A stretch of DNA of 64,000 nt from NCBI GenBank assembly GCA_910584845.1, contig CAJUDH010000008.1, positions 86,959 through 150,958 of the forward strand, written 5' to 3'. This DNA is from an uncultured Lachnospiraceae bacterium (GTDB lineage: Bacteria > Bacillota > Clostridia > Lachnospirales > Lachnospiraceae). The translations under genes and the position numbers were made by a program. The notes below the pieces were generated by a model, which had not been told where the DNA came from, did no database searches, and was given only the letters and a program-made list of their open reading frames with translations. Shown piece by piece: positions 1-9,317 of the stretch (position 1 is its first letter; every line of letters starts with the position of its first letter).

Positions 1-1349
1 TCGGCATTGAGGCCCATGACGCTCCACGGATTTCCGCCAAGACCGGGCTTAACGTGGACGAGGTGCTGGAAGCCATTGTCCACCGGATCCCTGCGCCGTC
101 CGGGGATCCTACGGCCCCTTTGCAGGCGTTGATTTTCGATTCGGTTTATGATTCGTATAAAGGGGTTATTGTGTTCTGCCGGGTGGTGGAAGGCACCGTT
201 AAAAAAGGGGCTATGGTGCGGATGATGGCTACGGGGGCAGAGGAAGAAGTGGTGGAAGTGGGGTATTTTGGCGCCGGACGTTTTATCCCCTGCGACAGCC
301 TGACCGCCGGTATGGTAGGGTACCTGACGGCCAGCATCAAAAATGTAAAGGACACCCGTGTGGGGGATACGGTGACGGATGCGGCCCGGCCCTGCGCCCA
401 GCCGCTGCCAGGATATAAGAAAGTCACGTCTATGGTTTACTGCGGGCTTTATCCGGCAGACGGGGCCCGGTACAACGATTTGCGGGAGGCGCTGGAGAAA
501 CTGCAGCTCAATGACGCCTCCCTGTTCTATGAGCCGGAGACCTCAGTTGCCTTGGGGTTTGGGTTCCGGTGCGGCTTTTTGGGGCTTTTGCACCTGGAGA
601 TTATTGAGGAACGGCTGGAGCGGGAGTATAATCTGGATTTGGTTACTACCGCCCCCAGTGTGGTGTACCGGGTCTACAAAAAAAACGGGGACCGGATTGA
701 GCTCACCAACCCTACCAATTTGCCAGACCCTACGGAGATTGATTATATGGAGGAACCCATCGTTTCCGCCGAGATTATGGTGACCACCGAGTTTGTCGGC
801 GCCATCATGACTTTGTGCCAGGAACGGCGGGGCGTGTATAAAGGCATGGAATACATGGAAGAAACCCGGGCCCTGCTTCGGTATGACCTTCCCCTTAACG
901 AGATTATCTACGATTTTTTTGACGCGTTGAAATCCCGTTCCCGGGGATATGCTTCCTTTGATTATGATTTAAAGGGGTATGAGCAGGCGGAGCTGGTGAA
1001 ACTGGATATTCTGGTAAACCGGGAGGAAGTAGACGCCCTGTCTTTTATCGTCCATGGGGCTTCTGCCTATGAGCGGGGGCGCAAAATGTGCGAAAAGCTG
1101 AAAAATGAAATCCCCCGCCATTTGTTTGAAATCCCGATCCAGGCCGCCATAGGCGGCAAGATCATCGCCCGGGAGACGGTGAAAGCCGTGCGCAAGGACG
1201 TGTTGGCCAAATGCTACGGCGGTGATATTACCAGGAAGAAGAAACTGTTGGAAAAACAGAAAGAAGGGAAGAAACGGATGCGCCAGATCGGCAGTGTGGA
1301 GATTCCGCAGAAAGCCTTTATGAGCGTACTGAAACTGGATGATGAATAA
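1..1349 (+). CDS. lepA: Elongation factor 4 (LepA), 5' end outside window
   Basis: Ribosomal GTPase that back-translocates or remodels stalled ribosomes. Only the last 448 or so residues are present; the first whole codon is at base 3 and the GTPase domain is almost entirely upstream. The visible part begins in the 'SAKTG' end of the G domain, continues through domain II, then the LepA hallmark GFRCGFLGLLH, and ends with the LepA-specific C-terminal domain (RKKKLLEKQKEGKKRMRQIG, then the Q-K-A-F element). The family is about 600 residues, so the 3' part is complete. The stop overlaps the start of hemW, a gene pair often seen together in Firmicutes, implying translational coupling. Confidence 0.97.
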   Translation, partial: GIEAHDAPRISAKTGLNVDEVLEAIVHRIPAPSGDPTAPLQALIFDSVYDSYKGVIVFCRVVEGTVKKGAMVRMMATGAEEEVVEVGYFGAGRFIPCDSLTAGMVGYLTASIKNVKDTRVGDTVTDAARPCAQPLPGYKKVTSMVYCGLYPADGARYNDLREALEKLQLNDASLFYEPETSVALGFGFRCGFLGLLHLEIIEERLEREYNLDLVTTAPSVVYRVYKKNGDRIELTNPTNLPDPTEIDYMEEPIVSAEIMVTTEFVGAIMTLCQERRGVYKGMEYMEETRALLRYDLPLNEIIYDFFDALKSRSRGYASFDYDLKGYEQAELVKLDILVNREEVDALSFIVHGASAYERGRKMCEKLKNEIPRHLFEIPIQAAIGGKIIARETVKAVRKDVLAKCYGGDITRKKKLLEKQKEGKKRMRQIGSVEIPQKAFMSVLKLDDE

Positions 1350-2625
1350 AAATGAATTGGAATTATACATCCATATCCCGTTCTGCGCCCATAAATGCAA
1401 CTACTGTGATTTTTTGTCTTATGCGGCCCCGGAGCGGTCATACCGGGGATATGTGGACAAATTGATCGAGGAGATTTATGGCCAGGGCGCGAATTTTCAA
1501 AATTCCCATGTGTCCACGGTATTTTTGGGCGGGGGGACGCCGTCCATGCTGCCGGCCCATATGGTAGAAGAATTGTTTGCCGTCCTTTATGGATGCTTTG
1601 ATATTGACATGGACGCGGAGGTTACCATCGAGGCCAACCCTGGCACTTTGACCATGGACAAGCTGGAGACTTACCTGCAAAGCGGGATTAACCGGATCAG
1701 TTTAGGGCTTCAGTCTTCCGATGACAAGGAATTGAAAATGCTGGGGCGGATCCATACGTTTGACGGATTTTTAAAAAGCTACCAGCGGGCGCGCCAGGCC
1801 GGCTTTACCAATATCAACATAGACTTGATGTCTGCCCTGCCGGGGCAAAACCTCCATTCCTGGAAAAATACGTTGCGCAAAGTGGCCATGTTAAAGCCGG
1901 AACATATCTCTGCCTATAGTTTGACCATTGAAGAAGGCACCCCCTTTTATGAGCGTTACGGCCCGAAAAACGTAAAGCAGTACGACCGGCTTTGGGCGAA
2001 AAAGAAAGCGGGGGGCAGCCGGGGCCAGGGAGGAGGCGCCCTGCGGGGGCCGGATATGGAAAAAGGCGGCGTGCCAGGAAACGGCGCCCCTAAATGGGAG
2101 GACTGGCCGCCGCTGCCTGACGAGGAAGAAGACCGGAAGATATACCATTTGACCAAAGAGTTTTTGGCTTCCCAGGGATATGCCCGTTATGAGATCTCTA
2201 ACTATGCCAGGCCGGGCCGTGAATGTTTGCATAACATAGGCTACTGGACCGGCGTGGATTACTTAGGCCTGGGCCTAGGGGCTTCTTCTTATGTGGGGGG
2301 GCGCCGGTTTTGCAACACGCCGGTTTTGCGGGAATACCTGTCCCTGGACTTAAGGCGCCCCGGGGGGGCGGCCCAGGACATACAGGAACTGACCATGGAA
2401 GAGAAAATGGAAGAGTTTATGTTTTTGGGCCTTAGGATGGTACAGGGCGTGTCCGGCAGCGAGTTTTTAGGCCGTTTCGGCCGGAACATGTGGAACATTT
2501 ACGAGCCGGTGCTGGCCAGGCTAAAGGCCCAGGGGCTGATTGAAGTGGAAGCCCCTTGGGTAAGGCTGACGGAGCGGGGGACCGATGTGAGCAACCAGGT
2601 GCTAAGTGAATTTTTGCTGGGGTAA
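1339..2625 (+). CDS. hemW: Radical SAM heme chaperone HemW (coproporphyrinogen III oxidase-like)
   Basis: Radical SAM protein of the HemN/HemW family. The [4Fe-4S] motif CAHKCNYC lies near residues 17-24, and it lacks the longer N-terminus of true HemN, which points to the heme-trafficking HemW type. SAM-binding GGGTPS follows. Two adjacent ATGs (1339 and 1342) are possible starts; both overlap the end of lepA by about 10 bases and no strong ribosome site is visible, consistent with coupling. The protein is 428 residues, about 40 longer than usual, because of a Gly/Pro-rich insertion around residues 222-260, just before the conserved LPDEEEDR...YEISNYARPG block. Confidence 0.93.
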   Translation: MMNKNELELYIHIPFCAHKCNYCDFLSYAAPERSYRGYVDKLIEEIYGQGANFQNSHVSTVFLGGGTPSMLPAHMVEELFAVLYGCFDIDMDAEVTIEANPGTLTMDKLETYLQSGINRISLGLQSSDDKELKMLGRIHTFDGFLKSYQRARQAGFTNINIDLMSALPGQNLHSWKNTLRKVAMLKPEHISAYSLTIEEGTPFYERYGPKNVKQYDRLWAKKKAGGSRGQGGGALRGPDMEKGGVPGNGAPKWEDWPPLPDEEEDRKIYHLTKEFLASQGYARYEISNYARPGRECLHNIGYWTGVDYLGLGLGASSYVGGRRFCNTPVLREYLSLDLRRPGGAAQDIQELTMEEKMEEFMFLGLRMVQGVSGSEFLGRFGRNMWNIYEPVLARLKAQGLIEVEAPWVRLTERGTDVSNQVLSEFLLG

Positions 2626-2679
2626 GGGATGGGGGCCTTGTATGGGAGGCCCCTTTTCAGAAATCGGAGGATACGTGTG

Positions 2680-4704
2680 ATGGAGCTGAATTTATGTATG
2701 GGGTGCATGAAGGAAAAGCAAGGTTTGGGGCCATGCCCCCATTGCGGCTTCCAGAAGGAAAAGTACCGGCCCAACCCCTATTATCTTCCCCCGGAAACCA
2801 TTTTGGCCGGAAAATACCTGGTGGGCAGGGTAATCGGGGAAGGCGGGTTCGGGATCACATATGTAGGGTATGACCTGAACCGGAGGGAAAAAACAGCGAT
2901 TAAAGAATTTTACGTGGGCGAACTGGTTACCAGGAACGTTGCTATCCGCAACGGCCTGGAGGCATCCTCCAGGCAAAAGGGGGCGGTTTTCCGGAGTGAA
3001 AAGAGGAAGTTTTTGGAGGAAGCCCAACGTCTGGCAAAATTTCGGGGCCTTGCGGGCATTGTGGAGGTAAAGGACTGTTTCCAGGAAAATGAGACGGCTT
3101 ATATCATTATGGAATTTGTGGAAGGCCAGACCCTGCAGCAGGTCCTGGACGGGCATAAAGGGCACATAGGGCCGGCCCAGGCACTGGAACTGATGAAGCC
3201 GGTTATGGAATCCCTGGAACAGGTGCACCGGGCGGGGCTGATCCACCGGGATATAAGCCCGGATAACATTATGGTGACACCGGACCATAAGGGAAAACTC
3301 ATTGATTTTGGGGCGGCCAGGGATTTTATCAATAGGGCTAAAAACATGTCGGTGATTTTAAAGCCCCACTATGCCCCCATAGAACAATACAAAAGCCATG
3401 GGGTACAAGGGCCGTGGACGGATGTTTATGGCTTGTGTGCCACCTTGTACCGGGCTATTACCGGCCGGCTGCCGGATCTGGCCACGGACCGGCAGGAGGA
3501 AGACCGTTTGAAGCTTCCTTCCTTGCAGGGGATAAAAATGCCAAAATACCAGGAAGAAGCCTTGATGAAAGGGTTGTCCCTTGATTCCCGGGACCGTTTT
3601 CAGACCATGGGGGAACTGATAGAGGCTTTTGAGGAGCCTTCGGGCCCCAGGCTATATTCCGGGGCCAAGGCAGGCTGTGCGGGCGCGCCCTATGAAAAGG
3701 CATGGCATGGCATGGGAGGCGGACCTGGCAAAAAGCCCCGGCCAGGCACCGGGCATGGGGCATTAGGGAACACGGCCGCAAGTAAGAAAATTCCGGGTAA
3801 AATAGGGTTAGGGGCCCTGTGCGGCTGCTTGCTGCTTACATTGGCCCTTGCGCCGTTTTTTATTTTTCGGGGAGGCGGGCAAGGGGAGGAGGGATCCCCG
3901 CCTGTAGCAGAGGCGACGGGGGAAGAAGAGGCCCTTGTGGAGGAAGGGGGCGCTACCCGGGATTCGAAGGAAACGGCCCGGACCAATATTTTGATGGGGG
4001 ATTATGTGAAGTTCCGTGACGAAAACAAGATGGTTTTGGGGAGCGGCCTGCAAAGGGAAACCATTTCTTCCATCCATTTTAAAGACAGCCTGGACCACGT
4101 GCCGCCCGACGGGTGGGACGTATCGGCCGCCGGGGACGGAGGGGTTATGGCATGGGCAGAGCCCAACGGCGATAAATACGATTTATACATAGCCGGGGAC
4201 GGAGGGGTATGTGCCAATCCGGACAGCAGCGCTGTGTTTGCCTATTATTCCAACCTGTCAGATATTGATTTCGGAGGCTGTTTTGATACTTCCCAGGTGA
4301 CAGACATGAGTGCCATGTTCAGCGGCTGCAAAAGTTTGACAAAACTGGACCTAAGCAGTTTTGACACTTCCCGGGTGACGGATATGGGGTTTATGTTCCA
4401 GAGCTGTGAAGGGCTTACGGAATTGAACATCGGAAGTTTCGATACTTCCCAGGTAACAAGCATGACCCATATGTTCCGGGTATGCGCCAGCCTGCCCAGT
4501 TTGGATGTGCGCCATTTTGACACTTCCCGGGTGACGGATATGAGCTTTATGTTTGAGGAATGCGCCAGCCTGGCGCGGTTGGATGTAAGCCAATTTGACA
4601 CGTCCCAGGTAACCAGTATGAAGGGGATGTTTCAAGGGTGTACCGCTTTGGAAGGGCTTGATACCAGCGGTTTTGACAAGTCTAAAGTAGAAGACGGCGA
4701 GTAG
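2680..4704 (+). CDS. Membrane Ser/Thr protein kinase with extracellular BspA-like (DUF285) repeats
   Basis: Start placed at the ATG at 2680, nine bases after a GGAGG; an upstream in-frame ATG at 2629 has no ribosome site. Order of parts: N-terminal CxxC...CPHC zinc-ribbon-like segment; Hanks-type kinase with GEGGFG glycine loop, AIKEF lysine, HRDISPDN catalytic loop and IDFGAAR; a Gly/Pro-rich linker; one membrane span at about residues 375-398; then an outer region ending in about five 25-residue repeats of the form FDTSQVTDMSAMF...L..L (DUF285/BspA type, about residues 525-674). The catalytic-loop lysine is serine here. Substrate and ligand are unknown. Bacterial sensor kinases usually carry PASTA repeats outside, so this architecture stands out. 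Confidence 0.88.
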   Translation: MELNLCMGCMKEKQGLGPCPHCGFQKEKYRPNPYYLPPETILAGKYLVGRVIGEGGFGITYVGYDLNRREKTAIKEFYVGELVTRNVAIRNGLEASSRQKGAVFRSEKRKFLEEAQRLAKFRGLAGIVEVKDCFQENETAYIIMEFVEGQTLQQVLDGHKGHIGPAQALELMKPVMESLEQVHRAGLIHRDISPDNIMVTPDHKGKLIDFGAARDFINRAKNMSVILKPHYAPIEQYKSHGVQGPWTDVYGLCATLYRAITGRLPDLATDRQEEDRLKLPSLQGIKMPKYQEEALMKGLSLDSRDRFQTMGELIEAFEEPSGPRLYSGAKAGCAGAPYEKAWHGMGGGPGKKPRPGTGHGALGNTAASKKIPGKIGLGALCGCLLLTLALAPFFIFRGGGQGEEGSPPVAEATGEEEALVEEGGATRDSKETARTNILMGDYVKFRDENKMVLGSGLQRETISSIHFKDSLDHVPPDGWDVSAAGDGGVMAWAEPNGDKYDLYIAGDGGVCANPDSSAVFAYYSNLSDIDFGGCFDTSQVTDMSAMFSGCKSLTKLDLSSFDTSRVTDMGFMFQSCEGLTELNIGSFDTSQVTSMTHMFRVCASLPSLDVRHFDTSRVTDMSFMFEECASLARLDVSQFDTSQVTSMKGMFQGCTALEGLDTSGFDKSKVEDGE

Positions 4705-4857
4705 GTGTTTGAAGGGGCGCAGTGGCAATAGGCAAAGTCGTCCCAACGGCTTTCTATACGATCCCCCGTAGGCAGCAGGCTATGGTGTTTTGGCGGCAAA
4801 AGTTATAATCGGGGTCCGGACAGAAAAACAATATTATTGATAGGAAAGAGAGAGGAT

Positions 4858-5652
4858 ATGGGAAGAAAAGCGTTATTTTTCGACGTGGACGGGACACTGT
4901 TAAGCGAAGTTACCCATACAGTCCCGGACAGCGCAGTAAAGGCCCTGTCGGCTTCGCGGCAGGCAGGGAACCTGGTGTTTATCAATTCGGGGCGGACGTA
5001 TTCCTTTTTAAAGGACATTGAAAATACGGTGGGCTGCGACGGGATTTTGTGCGGATGTGGAACCTGCGTGGTAGAGCGGGGGAAAGTGGTATTCCAGCAC
5101 AGGATTGACAAGGAAAAGGGCCGCGAAATCCGTAAGGCTATGGTCGGCTATGGCTTTGACGGCATATTGGAAAGTACGGAAGGCCTTTATATGCGAAAAC
5201 AGCGTTCCTGGATCCGGCCCCTGAACGCATTGCGGGACGAGGTGGCCAGGAAGGGGCTTTTGACCGACAGCCGCTGGGAGGACGAAAACTTGGAATTTGA
5301 CAAATTTTGCGTTTTCGCAGACAAAGGCAGCGACAGGGAGGGATTTTTTTCGTTTTTGTCGCCGGACATCCAGGTGATTGACCGGGGGGATGATTTTTAT
5401 GAATGCGTCCCGGCAGGATATACCAAGGCTACGGCCATAGCCTGGGTACTGAAACATTATGGCCTGGAAAAAAAGGACGCCTATGTATTTGGCGACAGCA
5501 GCAACGACCTGGCTATGTTTGCCTATGCGGACAATGCGGTGCTTATGCATGACCATGACAAGGTGTTGGAGCCTTACGCCACTTTTGTGACAAAACGGGT
5601 GGAGGAAGACGGGATTGCCTGGGCTATGCAGGAGCTGGGGCTAACGTTATAA
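4858..5652 (+). CDS. HAD-superfamily Cof-type phosphatase
   Basis: Start chosen at the ATG at 4858 behind an AGGAAAGAGAGAGG purine run; an in-frame TTG at 4837 would lie before it. Haloacid-dehalogenase motif I FFDVDGTLL (nucleophile Asp9, Asp11), motif II INSGRT, and motif IV FGDSSNDLAMF near the C-terminus are all intact, with a C2-type cap between them. The length of 264 residues fits the Cof/YidA group, which dephosphorylates small sugar phosphates or cofactors such as PLP or flavin phosphates; the real substrate cannot be told. A TATAAT at 4804-4809 could be its -10 box, but no good -35 is seen. Confidence 0.9.
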   Translation: MGRKALFFDVDGTLLSEVTHTVPDSAVKALSASRQAGNLVFINSGRTYSFLKDIENTVGCDGILCGCGTCVVERGKVVFQHRIDKEKGREIRKAMVGYGFDGILESTEGLYMRKQRSWIRPLNALRDEVARKGLLTDSRWEDENLEFDKFCVFADKGSDREGFFSFLSPDIQVIDRGDDFYECVPAGYTKATAIAWVLKHYGLEKKDAYVFGDSSNDLAMFAYADNAVLMHDHDKVLEPYATFVTKRVEEDGIAWAMQELGLTL

Positions 5653-5701
5653 CGCAGGTTGAAAGCGGAAAGGCAAAACGATTTCAGAAGGAGGACGGTT
5701 T

Positions 5702-6688
5702 ATGGCGATTCGAATTGGTATTTTAGGGTACGGCAATCTGGGGAAAGGGGTGGAAAGCGCAATCCGGCAGAATCCGGATATGGAACTGGCGGCTGTTTTT
5801 ACCCGCAGGGACCCCAAAAGCTTATCGGTACCCACGAAAGATGCCCAGGTGTTGCCGGCGGATGAGCTGGAGGGCAGGAAAGGGGAGGTTGACGTTTTGA
5901 TCCTGTGCGGGGGGAGCGCTACGGACCTTCCCAAACAGACGCCCCAATATGCGGCTATGTACAATGTGGTGGACAGCTTTGACACCCATGCGAAAATCCC
6001 CGGGCATTTTGCCGCGGTGGATGCCCAGGCGAAGCGCGGGGGCAAGGTAAGCGTCATTTCCTGTGGCTGGGACCCCGGGATGTTTTCTCTAAACCGGCTA
6101 TATGCCAGCGTGGTCCTTCCGGAAGGACAGGATTATACCTTCTGGGGCAAAGGCGTCAGCCAGGGCCATTCCGACGCCATCCGCCGGATCTGCGGGGTGA
6201 AAGACGCAAGGCAGTATACGGTTCCTGTACCGGAGGCGGTGGAGGCTGTCAAGAGCGGCGCTGCCCCCCAACTGTCCACCCGGCAGAAACATACCCGGGA
6301 GTGTTTTGTAGTAGCCCAGGAAGGGGCGGACCTGGCCCGGATTGAACAAGAGATTAAGGCCATGCCCAATTACTTTGCGGATTATGACACAACCGTACAT
6401 TTTATTACTGAGGAAGAATTGGCCAGGGACCATAGCGGTTTGCCCCACGGCGGATGCGTGATCCGTACGGGGAGGACGGGGATGGATTTGGAACATGGCC
6501 ATGTGGTAGAATACCGTTTAAACCTGGACTCCAATCCGGAGTTTACCGGGGCAGTGCTCGTTGCCTACGCAAGGGCGGCGTACCGGATGAACCAGGAGGG
6601 GATGAGCGGGTGCAAGACCGTGTTTGACATTGCCCCGTCTTACCTGTCGCACAAAAGCGGGGAAGAACTGCGGGGAAGCCTGCTGTAA
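5702..6688 (+). CDS. ddh: meso-diaminopimelate dehydrogenase
   Basis: NADPH-dependent enzyme that aminates L-tetrahydrodipicolinate directly to meso-diaminopimelate, the one-step branch of lysine and peptidoglycan precursor synthesis. The N-terminus IRIGILGYGNLGKG is the Rossmann dinucleotide fold typical of Ddh, followed by the family's AAVFTRRDP, ILCGGSATD and CGWDPGMFS blocks. The 328-residue length is that of the family. A strong GAAGGAGG ribosome site precedes the ATG. It stands alone, closed by a terminator at 6749. Confidence 0.95.
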   Translation: MAIRIGILGYGNLGKGVESAIRQNPDMELAAVFTRRDPKSLSVPTKDAQVLPADELEGRKGEVDVLILCGGSATDLPKQTPQYAAMYNVVDSFDTHAKIPGHFAAVDAQAKRGGKVSVISCGWDPGMFSLNRLYASVVLPEGQDYTFWGKGVSQGHSDAIRRICGVKDARQYTVPVPEAVEAVKSGAAPQLSTRQKHTRECFVVAQEGADLARIEQEIKAMPNYFADYDTTVHFITEEELARDHSGLPHGGCVIRTGRTGMDLEHGHVVEYRLNLDSNPEFTGAVLVAYARAAYRMNQEGMSGCKTVFDIAPSYLSHKSGEELRGSLL

Positions 6689-6748
6689 TGCCGCCCGGCT
6701 TTCAAGGATGAAAATAAGGCCAGCTTTTGTTGCAGCAGCTTTCAGTGG

Positions 6749-6773
6749 GGGTCCGCTATGCGGACCCTTTTTT
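6749..6773 (+). terminator. Intrinsic terminator after ddh
   Basis: Perfect 8-bp stem GGGTCCGC / GCGGACCC with a three-base loop, followed by six T residues. Confidence 0.85.
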
Positions 6774-6775
6774 AT

Positions 6776-7045
6776 ATCATAGGAAAGTGCGTCCTATGAT
6801 ACAAAACGCTCCGCGGGGATCGCACTGCGGCGGAAAGGAATTATGTCGCTGAAGCGACCCGCCGCAGGCGGAGAATCCTGCAGAGCAGGATTCTTTTTTA
6901 CTTTATAGGAAATTGCGCCCGATAAAGCAAAAACCATCCGGGGATGCGCACTTCGCGCCTTAGGGGAATATCTGTTGACGCAGACGCGCTCCGGCGCAAG
7001 GGTCCGGTTCATCGGACCCTTTATTCTCACTTTATTCTCATAGGA
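6776..7045. repeat. Cluster of palindromes with a dispersed-repeat motif
   Basis: A gene-free stretch packed with dyads: ATCATAGGA/TCCTATGAT (6776-6800), CTTTAT...ATAAAG (6901-6927), a second terminator-like hairpin GAATCCTGC/GCAGGATTC with six T's (6873-6899), and GGGTCC...GGACCC with T's near 7010-7022. The string TAGGAAATTGCGCCC at 6906-6920, with its flank as far as GGGGATG, reappears at 52651-52686, so part of this region is a dispersed repeat family. It looks like a mosaic of small palindromic repeats downstream of ddh. Confidence 0.6.
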
Positions 7046-7070
7046 AAGCCTGGGGATCCGCCCGTTTAGC

Positions 7071-7099
7071 TTGACAAGAAAAAATGATTTCAATACAAT
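7071..7099 (+). promoter_or_regulatory. Sigma-A promoter for the histidine kinase
   Basis: TTGACA, 17-base spacer, TACAAT; consensus -35 and near-consensus -10 about 50 bases before the kinase start. Confidence 0.75.
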
Positions 7100-7147
7100 G
7101 GTAACAATATGCGGGCCAGAAAAAATTGCGCCAGGAAGGAATTGCCG

Positions 7148-8722
7148 ATGATGGGAAAAGCCAGAAAACTGTGGATGGAAATTTCTTTAAAGAAAAAACT
7201 GGACATTTTTGCCGTTATGATTCTCTTGGTTATGGGCCTTTCCGTGGCGTTTAATATAGTGGCCATGAATTTTGTGGTAAGGAATTTCAACCAGATCCTG
7301 GATGAAAACTCCCGGTGCCATGATTTGCAAGAAGCCATGGAACTGGAAGCCGAGGCTTTTGCCGCCTATGTGAGGGACAAGAGAGAGGAGAACAAAGCGG
7401 CGTACAGGCTGTCTTGCGCCAGGGCACAGCGGTGCCTTGACGCCCTGCCTTTTGATTATGGGCAGATCGGAAGTGAACGTTATGCCAGGACTTGGAATGT
7501 GAAGAACGGGTACGAAAGCTACCAGGTAAGGCGGGATGAGTTCCTTGAGATGAGTTCCGGGGAGGAAGGGTATATCGCCAGCCTTTACGACGTTTATGAG
7601 ATGCAAGGCTATTTGCAGTCGTATATCCGGAGGCTTGTGCAGGTCACTTTGAAAACAGGCATTGCCAGCTATCTGGAAAAGCTGCCGGCGATCTATGGGA
7701 TGCGGTACGTGGTACTGGCGTTTTCGGTGGGTATGCTGGCGTTGACCATGGTTTTGGCAAAAGCCTTGTCCGATGCCCTGGTAAGCCCGATCGTCCTGCT
7801 TGCCGAAAGCAGCCGGAAAATCGCCCGGTATGACTTTAGTGAAGCGGATTTGTCTGTGGAATATAAAGACGAGGTGGGGGAGCTGGTAAAATCTTTCAAT
7901 AAGATGAAGCATGCCACAGAAGGGTATATTAACACCTTGAAGAAAAACAGCGAAATGGCAGAGCTGCTACATAAAGAAGAGATGGAAAAGATAGAGGCGG
8001 AAAAACAGCTGGAAGCGGCCAGGATGGAATTGCTGAAAAGCCAGATCAACCCCCATTTCCTGTTTAACACACTGAATACCATATCCGGAATGGCCAAACT
8101 GGAGGGGGCCAAGACCACGGATCAAATGATCCATAGTTTAAGCAGCCTGTTCCGGTACAACTTAAAAATGTCCGAGCAGGTTGTGATGCTGGAAAGGGAA
8201 CTGAAAGTGGTGGAGGATTATATGTTTATCCAGAGGATGCGTTTTGGCGAAAGGGTAGCCTATCAATGGAAGCTGGAACTGGATCCGGGGGCGGTAATGA
8301 TCCCTGCTTTTACCTTGCAGCCCTTGGTGAAAAATGCAATAATCCATGGCCTGGCAAAGAAAGAACAAGGGGGCAGGGTATTTTTGCGGGCCTGGCAGGA
8401 GGGTGGCTATGCGGTCATTTCCGTGGCGGATACAGGGGAGGGTATGGGCGAAGGCCGGTATAGGGAATTGTGCCAGGCTTTGGAAGAAAGCCAGAAAAGC
8501 GGAAAAGGGACTTCCAAAACAGGGATCGGCCTGGGAAACATTTACCGGAGGATACACGCCATGTACGGAAACGGCCAGGTAAAGATCTACAGCAGGAAGA
8601 GCCGGGGCACGGTGGTGCAGATGCGGATCCCACAGGGATCGGATAGCAGTGGGGGCGCCTGCAAAAAGGGCCTTACGCAAAAAGAGGAGGTGCAGGATGT
8701 ACCGGGTATTAATTGCAGATGA
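7148..8722 (+). CDS. Sensor histidine kinase, LytS/YesM type
   Basis: Start at the ATG at 7148, seven bases after AGGAAGGA; earlier in-frame ATG 7109 lacks a site. Two membrane spans (about residues 17-45 and 185-215) bracket an outside sensor region of about 140 residues, followed by a HAMP linker, a coiled coil and the His_kinase domain with QINPHFLFNT (phospho-acceptor His303), then an ATPase with NAIIHGL and GIGLGN boxes. This class phosphorylates AraC- or LytTR-type regulators and often senses sugars or dicarboxylates. Its 3' end overlaps the next gene by 26 bases, the partner regulator. Confidence 0.93.
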   Translation: MMGKARKLWMEISLKKKLDIFAVMILLVMGLSVAFNIVAMNFVVRNFNQILDENSRCHDLQEAMELEAEAFAAYVRDKREENKAAYRLSCARAQRCLDALPFDYGQIGSERYARTWNVKNGYESYQVRRDEFLEMSSGEEGYIASLYDVYEMQGYLQSYIRRLVQVTLKTGIASYLEKLPAIYGMRYVVLAFSVGMLALTMVLAKALSDALVSPIVLLAESSRKIARYDFSEADLSVEYKDEVGELVKSFNKMKHATEGYINTLKKNSEMAELLHKEEMEKIEAEKQLEAARMELLKSQINPHFLFNTLNTISGMAKLEGAKTTDQMIHSLSSLFRYNLKMSEQVVMLERELKVVEDYMFIQRMRFGERVAYQWKLELDPGAVMIPAFTLQPLVKNAIIHGLAKKEQGGRVFLRAWQEGGYAVISVADTGEGMGEGRYRELCQALEESQKSGKGTSKTGIGLGNIYRRIHAMYGNGQVKIYSRKSRGTVVQMRIPQGSDSSGGACKKGLTQKEEVQDVPGINCR

Positions 8723-9254
8723 CGAGCGGATTGAGAGGATCATATTGTACCAGATGCTGGACCGGAACCTGAATGGCAGATGTCAGGTTTTCCAGGCAGG
8801 GAACGGGAGGGAGGCATTGGAGGTTTATGAGCGGGAAAAGGTCCAGATTGCCATTTTAGACATCGAGATGCCGGGGGTCAACGGCATTGAGGCCGACCGG
8901 ACGATACGGGAAAAGGATGCCGGGTGCAGCATTATCTTCCTTACGGCTTTTGACGGATTTTCTTATGCCCGAAAGGCTATTACCGTGCGGGCCCTGGACT
9001 ACTTATTGAAGCCTTGCGACGAAAAGGAACTGATGCTGGTTATGGAAGAAGCGATCCGCCTGGCACAGGAAAGGGAAAGGACAGGGGCGGATTATGGAGG
9101 GGAACCGGGCAGACGCCTACAGAATACCGGCTGTCTGTTTTTTCCAGGTAACGTCCCCTTATGGCAAAGGGCTTCCTGTGTAAAAATTGCTTTCAAGGCC
9201 CCTGCCGGGGCAATACGGAAAACATCTGTGCTATTTGATGGATATTCGATCTGA
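8697..9254 (+). pseudogene. Response regulator lacking its output domain (truncated)
   Basis: Start at ATG 8697, preceded by AGAGGAGG. A complete receiver domain fills residues 1-120: DDE at 8-10, phospho-acceptor Asp55 in ILDIEMPG, the switch Thr in FLTAFD and Lys in LLKPCD. YesN-like partners of LytS/YesM kinases normally continue to 250-500 residues with an AraC DNA-binding domain. Here, after about residue 138, the reading frame runs into sequence that resembles nothing familiar and stops at residue 185. Just downstream lies a decapitated TRAP permease, so this looks like one side of a deletion or insertion scar. A stand-alone receiver role is possible but less likely. Confidence 0.75.
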
Positions 9255-9317
9255 AGTAGATATTTGATTGTATGAAATTAATAAAGGATAAATGTACTTT
9301 GGATAAAATTATCCTAT

